Below, piece after piece: positions 58,299 through 64,000 of a stretch of 64,000 bases of DNA. The notes beneath the pieces were generated by a model. It saw nothing but the letters and a program-made list of their open reading frames with translations. It did no database searches and was not told where the DNA came from. Source of the DNA: Anaerobacillus sp. CMMVII (GTDB lineage: Bacteria > Bacillota > Bacilli > Bacillales > Anaerobacillaceae); NCBI RefSeq assembly GCF_025377685.1, contig NZ_JACEHK010000001.1:1-64000 (forward strand), in the 5' to 3' direction. The stretch's first letter is position 1; every line of letters starts with the position of its first letter. A program made the translations under genes and the position numbers.

Positions 58299-58931
58299 AT
58301 GAATCAGAATTTTATTAGTTTTGAAGGCGGAGAAGGCGCTGGTAAAACCACTGTTATTGAGGCTTTAGCTAGATTCTTAAAAGAAGAGGGATATAATTTT
58401 ATTACGACTCGAGAACCTGGTGGTATTCAAATTGCCGAAAGTATTCGGGAGATCATTTTGGATACGAAACATACAGCAATGGATGGTAGGACAGAGGCGT
58501 TATTATATGCGGCAGCAAGAAGACAACACTTAGTTGAAAGGATTATTCCGTCGTTACAGGCTGGAAAAGTTGTTCTTTGTGACCGTTTTTTAGACAGTAG
58601 TTTAGTCTATCAAGGAATGGCTAGAAATATTGGCTTAGATGAGGTATTGGTCATTAATAACTTTGCAATTGAAAACTGCATGCCAAAGCTCACGTTTTAC
58701 TTTGATATTGAGCCAGAAAAGGGATTAGCGAGAATTGCAAAAAATAAAGACCGCGAAATAAACCGACTTGATAAAGAAAATTTAGATTTTCATTATAATG
58801 TACGAAACGGTTATTTAAAGCTATTAACGATGTTTCCAGAAAGAATAGTGAAAATTAATGCAGATAGACCGTTAGAAGAAGTCGTTGCCGAGACAACGGC
58901 AAAAATAACCGAATATTTAAAGCAAGTTTAA
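58299..58931 (+). CDS. tmk: Thymidylate kinase
   Basis: Tmk phosphorylates dTMP to dTDP. The P-loop is [10 protein letters not shown] (about 8-17), the DR motif is [14 protein letters not shown], and the lid region follows near 140-155. Length 210 residues is normal. TGAGGAG precedes ATG 58299. A terminator follows. Confidence 0.96.
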   Translation: MNQNFISFEGGEGAGKTTVIEALARFLKEEGYNFITTREPGGIQIAESIREIILDTKHTAMDGRTEALLYAAARRQHLVERIIPSLQAGKVVLCDRFLDSSLVYQGMARNIGLDEVLVINNFAIENCMPKLTFYFDIEPEKGLARIAKNKDREINRLDKENLDFHYNVRNGYLKLLTMFPERIVKINADRPLEEVVAETTAKITEYLKQV

Positions 58932-58938
58932 TCATCGA

Positions 58939-58968
58939 AAAAAACCTTCAGATTGTTGAAGGTTTTTT
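58939..58968 (+). terminator. Terminator after tmk
   Basis: AACCTTCA pairs with TGAAGGTT, flanked by A and T runs. Confidence 0.88.
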
Positions 58969-59123
58969 ATAAGTATGGAACCTTTAATTATTCCTAAGCC
59001 AATTTTGTCTATAATTCAATTTTTCTAATAATCAAAATTACATAGATAGGTTCTTTATAGGACATCTGTTATAATAGGATAAATAAAGCTTAAAAGACTA
59101 AAGGATAGATATTACTATTATAG

Positions 59124-59465
<342 letters not shown>

Positions 59466-59476
59466 GTGCGGTTAAA

Positions 59477-60463
59477 ATGACTTGGAGAAAGTTATCTGAA
59501 ACACAAGGAAAAGTAGTAAAAATAATTACAAATAGTATTCGTAAAGAGCGCTTATCACATGCTTATTTATTCGATGGTCCAAAGGGAACCGGAAAGCGTG
59601 AAGTAGCGTTGCAGCTGGCAAAAACATTCTTTTGCGAGAAAAAAGATCAATTTGAACCATGTGAGGTTTGTTCTGACTGTAAGAGAATTGCTTCTGGTAA
59701 TCATCCAGATGTTCATATTATCCAACCAGACGGACAAACGATAAAGATAGAACAAATTCGCCAATTAAAAAAAGAGTTTTCGTATCGTGGTATGGAATCG
59801 GTACGGAAGTTTTATATTATTGAAGATGCTGAAAAGATGACAACTAGTGCTGCAAATGGACTATTAAAATTTTTAGAGGAGCCAGATGGGCAATCAATAG
59901 CAGTATTAACTACAGTCGAGGTGCATCGGATCTTACGTACAATTTTATCTAGGACGCAAATTATTTCATTTGTCCCACTGACACCATTACAATTGATGGA
60001 GAATCTTGAAAAGGATGGTATACCAAAGCCAATTTCCAAGCTATTAGGTCAGTTAACTAATGATTTGGATGAAGCTTACCAACTTTACCATGATGATTGG
60101 ATTGCACAAGCTAGAGGCATAGTGATACAATTAGGGGAAGAAGTGTGCACAAGACCACATCAGGTCATGCTCACTTTGCAAGAAAGTTGGTTACCCCATT
60201 TTAAAGAGAAAAACCAATTAAATATGGGATTAGATATACTGTTACTTTGGTACCGTGATGTACTCCGGACCTTATTAGCAACTGACGATCAACTAATCTT
60301 TGTTGATCAGATCGATAAATTAGAACGACATGCATTAAAGAGCTCACAGCGAAAAGTTAGTCAGCATATGGCTGATATTCTAGAAGCGAAGAGACGTCTA
60401 AATGCAAACGTAAATCCTCAACTCTTAATGGAACAATTAATGCTGAGGTTACAGGAGGGATAG
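59477..60463 (+). CDS. holB: DNA polymerase III subunit delta prime HolB
   Basis: HolB is the stator of the clamp loader. It has a degenerate P-loop GPKGTGKR, a zinc site CEVCSDC, and the SRT motif in ILSRTQIISF. Length 328 residues is typical. ATG 59477 lacks a strong ribosome site (TTTAGGTGCGG is upstream). ricT follows after 6 bases. Confidence 0.94.
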   Translation: MTWRKLSETQGKVVKIITNSIRKERLSHAYLFDGPKGTGKREVALQLAKTFFCEKKDQFEPCEVCSDCKRIASGNHPDVHIIQPDGQTIKIEQIRQLKKEFSYRGMESVRKFYIIEDAEKMTTSAANGLLKFLEEPDGQSIAVLTTVEVHRILRTILSRTQIISFVPLTPLQLMENLEKDGIPKPISKLLGQLTNDLDEAYQLYHDDWIAQARGIVIQLGEEVCTRPHQVMLTLQESWLPHFKEKNQLNMGLDILLLWYRDVLRTLLATDDQLIFVDQIDKLERHALKSSQRKVSQHMADILEAKRRLNANVNPQLLMEQLMLRLQEG

Positions 60464-60469
60464 TGTATA

Positions 60470-61303
60470 GTGCATCAGGTAGTGGGTGTTAGATTTAAAA
60501 AAGCGGGAAAAATATATTATTTCTCCCCTGAAGATATAGATGTACAAAAAGGTGAGCTAGTAATCGTTGAAACTGCTCGAGGAATTGAGTTTGGTAAGGT
60601 TGTCATAGGAAGAAAAGTTGTTGGCGATCAAGACGTTGTATTTCCTCTAAAAAAGGTGGTCCGTGTCGCTAATGAAAAGGATCGGACAACGGTCGAAGAA
60701 AATAAGGCTGCAGCGAAAGAAGCATTTGAAACTTGCTTAGCGAAAATACACGAGCATAACCTTGATATGAAGCTTGTAGACGTAGAATACACGTTTGATC
60801 GAAATAAAGTACTATTCTATTTTACAGCTGATGGTAGGATTGATTTTCGTGAGCTAGTGAAGGATTTAGCTGCAATTTTTAGGACAAGAATAGAGCTTAG
60901 ACAAATCGGTGTTAGAGATGAAGCGAAAATGTTAGGTGGAATTGGACCATGTGGTCGAATCTTATGTTGCTCATCTTTCCTCGGTGACTTTGAGCCAGTG
61001 TCTATTAAAATGGCGAAAGATCAAAGCCTGTCTTTAAATCCAACAAAAATCTCTGGTCTTTGCGGCAGACTAATGTGCTGTTTAAAATATGAAAATGATA
61101 ATTATGAATCTGCCAAGCAAGAGCTTCCTGATATCGGAAAATCAATTGTAACAGCACATGGAAAAGGTCGTGTCATTGGTTTAAATATTTTGGAAAAGCT
61201 AGTACAGGTTGAGCTTGTCGATGCACGTATTATGGAATATACATTAGATGAGCTAATGAAAGAAGGAGTATTACCTACTCATACCACAAATATTGAGGTG
61301 TAA
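60470..61303 (+). CDS. ricT: RicT (YaaT), RNase Y specificity complex subunit
   Basis: RicT forms the iron-sulfur-containing RicAFT (Y) complex that adjusts RNase Y cleavage and sporulation phosphorelay in B. subtilis. The 277-residue PSP1 protein has conserved cysteines in [18 protein letters not shown] and [15 protein letters not shown], the expected ligands. GTG 60470 follows AGGAGGG at 10 bases. yabA follows with a small gap. Confidence 0.95.
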   Translation: MHQVVGVRFKKAGKIYYFSPEDIDVQKGELVIVETARGIEFGKVVIGRKVVGDQDVVFPLKKVVRVANEKDRTTVEENKAAAKEAFETCLAKIHEHNLDMKLVDVEYTFDRNKVLFYFTADGRIDFRELVKDLAAIFRTRIELRQIGVRDEAKMLGGIGPCGRILCCSSFLGDFEPVSIKMAKDQSLSLNPTKISGLCGRLMCCLKYENDNYESAKQELPDIGKSIVTAHGKGRVIGLNILEKLVQVELVDARIMEYTLDELMKEGVLPTHTTNIEV

Positions 61304-61310
61304 AGTTAAC

Positions 61311-61661
61311 GTGGATAAAAAAGGGGTCTTTTCACGAGTAAGTCTTATGGAAGAAAAAATAGGTGGCCTTTATCGTGAATTAGGGGAGTTAAAAGAGCAT
61401 TTAGCCCTCCTCTTAGAAGAGAATCAACATCTTAAGATTGAAAATGACCATCTACGTTCTCGGATCGAAAAAGCATCTGAACAAGAGGAAGAAGAAGTAA
61501 AGGTAAAAAAAGTAGAAGATGAAAAAATTGATATAGGAGAAGGTTATGATAACCTAGCTCGACTTTATCAAGAAGGATTTCACATTTGTAATCTTCATTA
61601 CGGAAGTATCCGTAAAGAAGGAGACTGTTTATTTTGCTTGTCGTTCTTAAATAAAAAATAG
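61311..61661 (+). CDS. yabA: Replication initiation control protein YabA
   Basis: YabA binds DnaA and DnaN and limits initiation. The 116-residue protein has an N-terminal leucine-zipper-like coiled coil (about 5-55), an acidic linker, and a C-terminal zinc domain with HICNLHYG and [14 protein letters not shown] 61311 gives MDKKGVF, matching the family start, with GAGGTG 10 bases upstream; the longer frame from TTG 61293 overlaps ricT and is less likely. Confidence 0.94.
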   Translation: MDKKGVFSRVSLMEEKIGGLYRELGELKEHLALLLEENQHLKIENDHLRSRIEKASEQEEEEVKVKKVEDEKIDIGEGYDNLARLYQEGFHICNLHYGSIRKEGDCLFCLSFLNKK

Positions 61662-62059
61662 TTGGAGGTGGACCTCTTTGGTCTATCTCTTTTTATGTTT
61701 CATATTTTTAATTACTCTCTAATCCTTTGGCAAGGTGTGACTTTAGCAATATGCTATATATAATTTGTTTTTTGAAGTAGGCTCTTTTCTATCAGATTGT
61801 TGCTATTAGCTTTTAGGTCGTACCCAAGCGAATGCTTGGTTCTTCACGCCTTGCGTGAAGCTTTTGAGAATAAATAAGCCATTGGGACAAATAAATTTGT
61901 CCCAAAAAGCTTATTTATTCTCAAAAGAAGACCTAAAATCCACAAAGTTTACGAAACAGCCATGAAGTAACATAGAAAATTGAAAATTAAACGTCCTGGA
62001 AACGGTTAGTATTCATTTGATATAATCAATTTTATTACAGCAACTCGAGAGGATATTTT
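61662..62059. other. yabA-yabB spacer
   Basis: About 400 bases without a gene. The main content is the MITE-like element at 61780-61961. The promoter of yabB would lie after it, but none stands out. Confidence 0.6.
61780..61961. mobile_element. MITE-like element, copy 2
   Basis: It is the inverted relative of 45365-45497: read backwards it begins GGCTGTTTCGTAAACTTTGT and ends TAGAAAAGAGCC. It has an extra hairpin with TTTTGAGAATAAATAAGC and its complement. TGAAGTA flanks both sides (61773-61779 and 61963-61969), a possible target duplication. Confidence 0.7.
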
Positions 62060-62797
62060 ATGGTGAAGATAGAGCATGATGAACGGGTTGATTACTTACC
62101 AAACGAAAAGTTAAAAATAATCCAAAGTCCCAATGTATTTTCTTTTTCAATGGATGCAGTGCTTTTAGCGAAGTTTTGTTATGTACCAATTCAAAAAGGA
62201 AAAATTGTTGATCTCTGTACTGGGAATGGTGTAATCCCACTCTTGTTAAGTGAGCGGAGCAAGGCAGAAATAGTTGGCGTAGAGATCCAAGACCGACTTT
62301 ATCAGATGGCCATTCGTAGTTCCGAATTAAATAAACGACAAGAACAACTTCAATTTATAAATGATGATATAAAAAACGCCATTGAGACTCTAGGTAAAGG
62401 AATTTTTGATCTAGTGACATGTAACCCTCCGTATTTTAAGACAGTATCGGAGAAAATATGGAATGAGAACCAACATTTTGCTATCGCAAGACACGAGATT
62501 TATTGTAGCTTAGAAGATGTTATTCGTATAAGTAGTGAACTAGCCAAAGAAAAAGGAAAGGTTGCGCTTGTCCACCGCCCTGAACGATTAATTGATATTA
62601 TTACAATCATGAAAAAATACCGACTAGAACCAAAACGAATTCAGTTTATTCATCCCAAGATGGGAAAAGAAGCAAATATATTATTAGTAGAAGGAATAAA
62701 AACGGGTAATTCAGCCGTAAAAATATTACAACCGTTATTTGTCTATAATGAGAATAATACGTATACGGATGAATTTAAGGAGATTTACTTTTCTTAG
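62060..62797 (+). CDS. yabB: tRNA1(Val) adenine-N6-methyltransferase-like protein YabB (TrmN6 family)
   Basis: A 245-residue SAM-dependent methyltransferase. The SAM motif is [15 protein letters not shown] and the N6-adenine catalytic motif is NPPY in [10 protein letters not shown]. The family modifies A37 of tRNA-Val in E. coli and other tRNAs in Gram-positives. CGAGAGG precedes ATG 62060. In B. subtilis the small GIY-YIG gene yazA follows; it is missing here. Confidence 0.92.
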   Translation: MVKIEHDERVDYLPNEKLKIIQSPNVFSFSMDAVLLAKFCYVPIQKGKIVDLCTGNGVIPLLLSERSKAEIVGVEIQDRLYQMAIRSSELNKRQEQLQFINDDIKNAIETLGKGIFDLVTCNPPYFKTVSEKIWNENQHFAIARHEIYCSLEDVIRISSELAKEKGKVALVHRPERLIDIITIMKKYRLEPKRIQFIHPKMGKEANILLVEGIKTGNSAVKILQPLFVYNENNTYTDEFKEIYFS

Positions 62798-62911
62798 TAA
62801 ATGAGGAATACAGCCTAGTGCTATAGCTTGTAATTCTAACACCGAAAGCAACAAAGCAATTTTTTGAGAGCAAAAAGGAATCGTAAATTATTGGGGAGGG
62901 TAAAATGATTC

Positions 62912-63790
62912 ATGTGGATACAAAAAAGCTTTCGTAATGAAGAAGAAGGAGTTTTATATTTAGTTCCTACACCGATTGGTAATTTAGAGGATATTACGTT
63001 TCGAGCGTTAAATATTTTAAAAGAGGTTGATCTGATTGCAGCTGAAGATACAAGACAAACGAAAAAACTTTGCAATCATTTTGAAATAGCAACAAAGCTT
63101 GTTAGTTACCATGATCATAATAAACAGACAAGTGGCTTAAAGTTAGTAGAGGAAATTAAGGCCGGAAAAAAGATAGCTTTAGTTAGTGATGCTGGAATGC
63201 CAGCAATTTCAGACCCTGGTTATGAATTGGTTGTTAGTTGTATTGAAGAAAAAATATCAGTGATACCGTTACCAGGGGCGAACGCTGCATTGCCAGCTCT
63301 TGTAGCCTCAGGCTTTCCAACCGACGATTTTTATTTTTACGGATTTTTGCATAGACAAAAGAAGGATAAGAAAAAGCAACTAGAAAATTTAAAAAACATG
63401 CAGTGTCCGATCATCTTCTATGAATCCCCCCATAGGTTAAAAGAAACATTGAACTTAATGTTAGAGCAATTAGGTGATAGAAGAATATCAGTTTGTCGTG
63501 AACTAACCAAGAAATTTGAAGAGTTCATTAGAGGAAATATAACTGAAATAATCAGTTACTATGAAGAAGAGGATCCGCGAGGAGAGTATTGTTTAATTTT
63601 AGAAGGTGCTCTTGAAGTACTAGCTGATAGCGATAACCTTTGGTGGCAGGACCTTTCGATAGAACAGCATATTGATCATTATATAGCTATACAACTTTCA
63701 TCTAAAGAGGCAATTAAACAAGTAGCCAAAGATCGTAATCTACAAAAGAGAGAAGTATATCAGATTTATCATAATTCAGAGCAAAAATAA
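62912..63790 (+). CDS. rsmI: 16S rRNA (cytidine-1402 2'-O) methyltransferase RsmI
   Basis: RsmI methylates C1402 in the ribosomal decoding centre. The 292-residue tetrapyrrole-methylase-fold protein shows LVPTPIGNLEDITFRAL, EDTRQTKKLCNHF, LVSDAGMPAISDPGYE and LPGANAALPALVASG. GGGGAGGG precedes; ATG 62912 is the first codon that gives a full frame. The abrB gene lies convergent downstream. Confidence 0.96.
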   Translation: MWIQKSFRNEEEGVLYLVPTPIGNLEDITFRALNILKEVDLIAAEDTRQTKKLCNHFEIATKLVSYHDHNKQTSGLKLVEEIKAGKKIALVSDAGMPAISDPGYELVVSCIEEKISVIPLPGANAALPALVASGFPTDDFYFYGFLHRQKKDKKKQLENLKNMQCPIIFYESPHRLKETLNLMLEQLGDRRISVCRELTKKFEEFIRGNITEIISYYEEEDPRGEYCLILEGALEVLADSDNLWWQDLSIEQHIDHYIAIQLSSKEAIKQVAKDRNLQKREVYQIYHNSEQK

Positions 63791-63853
63791 AGGCCACCCC
63801 ATAAGTAGTATAAGCTCTTCAATCTGCGAGCTTATACTGACTTGGGATAGCCT
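63791..63853. terminator. Bidirectional terminator between rsmI and abrB
   Basis: A long stem: AGTATAAGCTC (63807-63817) pairs with GAGCTTATACT (63828-63838), extended by AGGC/GCCT at the base. There is only a weak T-rich tail. Confidence 0.65.
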
Positions 63854-63872
63854 TGTCTATATTTATATATTA

Positions 63873-64000
63873 TTATTTTGCTGTTTTTTCAACAAAATTT
63901 TGTAATTCAGTGATAATTTCTTGAGCACCACTTGGGCTTAAGATAATTTTACCACCAGCTAAAGATAAATTATCGTCATTTACTTCACCAGTAACTTGGC
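63873..64000 (-). CDS. abrB: Transition-state regulator AbrB, C-terminal part (cut by window end)
   Basis: The minus strand reads GEVNDDNLSLAGGKIILSPS and ends ELQNFVEKTAK before a stop. This is the C-terminal oligomerisation half of AbrB, which represses many post-exponential genes. The N-terminal DNA-binding domain lies outside the window. Position and convergent orientation after rsmI match B. subtilis. Confidence 0.9.
   Translation of the reverse strand, partial: QVTGEVNDDNLSLAGGKIILSPSGAQEIITELQNFVEKTAK

Overview
The window is low-GC chromosomal DNA around the replication origin of a Bacillaceae species. Gene order follows the Bacillus subtilis origin region: dnaA-dnaN-yaaA-recF-remB-gyrB-gyrA-rrn-yaaC-guaB-dacA-pdxS-pdxT-serS, then tadA-SRP RNA-dnaX-ebfC-recR-yaaL-bofA-rrn-csfB-yaaO-tmk-darA-holB-ricT-yabA-yabB-rsmI-abrB. 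TTG and GTG starts, strong AGGAGG ribosome sites, a T-box leader and sporulation genes (bofA, csfB) all fit Bacillota. Two ammonia-forming nitrite reductases and a System I cytochrome c maturation operon suggest an anaerobic or facultative respirer, perhaps near Anaerobacillus. The genus is inference.

Layout. 1-4.1 kb: 3' part of dnaA, the origin unwinding region, dnaN, yaaA, recF, remB. 4.2-10.3 kb: gyrB, gyrA and a degenerate HD-GYP protein. 10.4-16.05 kb: first rRNA operon, with tandem promoters and no spacer tRNAs. 16.4-23.9 kb: yaaC, guaB, dacA, pdxST, and T-box-controlled serS. 23.9-45.3 kb: about 21 kb absent from the B. subtilis layout, holding an orphan peptide-type permease pair, an oppDFABC-like peptide transporter, two nrfHA operons, and a ccm operon (hypothetical membrane protein, ccmE, ccmF, ccmH, two small CcmI-like proteins, ccmA, ccmB, ccmC, ccmD, resA/ccmG-like). 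45.6-50.2 kb: tadA, SRP RNA, dnaX, ebfC, recR, yaaL, bofA. 50.3-55.9 kb: second, nearly identical rRNA operon. 56-64 kb: csfB to abrB.

How the accessory genes work together. NrfH (four hemes, membrane quinol oxidase) passes electrons to NrfA (five hemes, including a CxxCK active-site heme), which reduces nitrite to ammonium outside the membrane. The Ccm genes next to them would attach those hemes. Palindromes matching the FNR site (TGTGA-N6-TCACA) lie upstream of nrfH1, nrfH2 (three) and the ccm operon, so the three units probably form one oxygen-controlled regulon. CcmE carries the CxxxY variant of its heme-binding motif, CcmH has an unusual five-cysteine cluster, and the first gene of the operon is an unrecognised membrane protein. 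This is the most novel part of the window.

Sequence quality. dnaA, dnaN, recF, one permease, oppF, ccmH, ccmA and dnaX each need one or more single-base indel corrections, usually missing bases near homopolymers, with conserved protein resuming at once. In essential genes these are almost certainly sequencing errors. Several families of short palindromic repeats fill the intergenic gaps.
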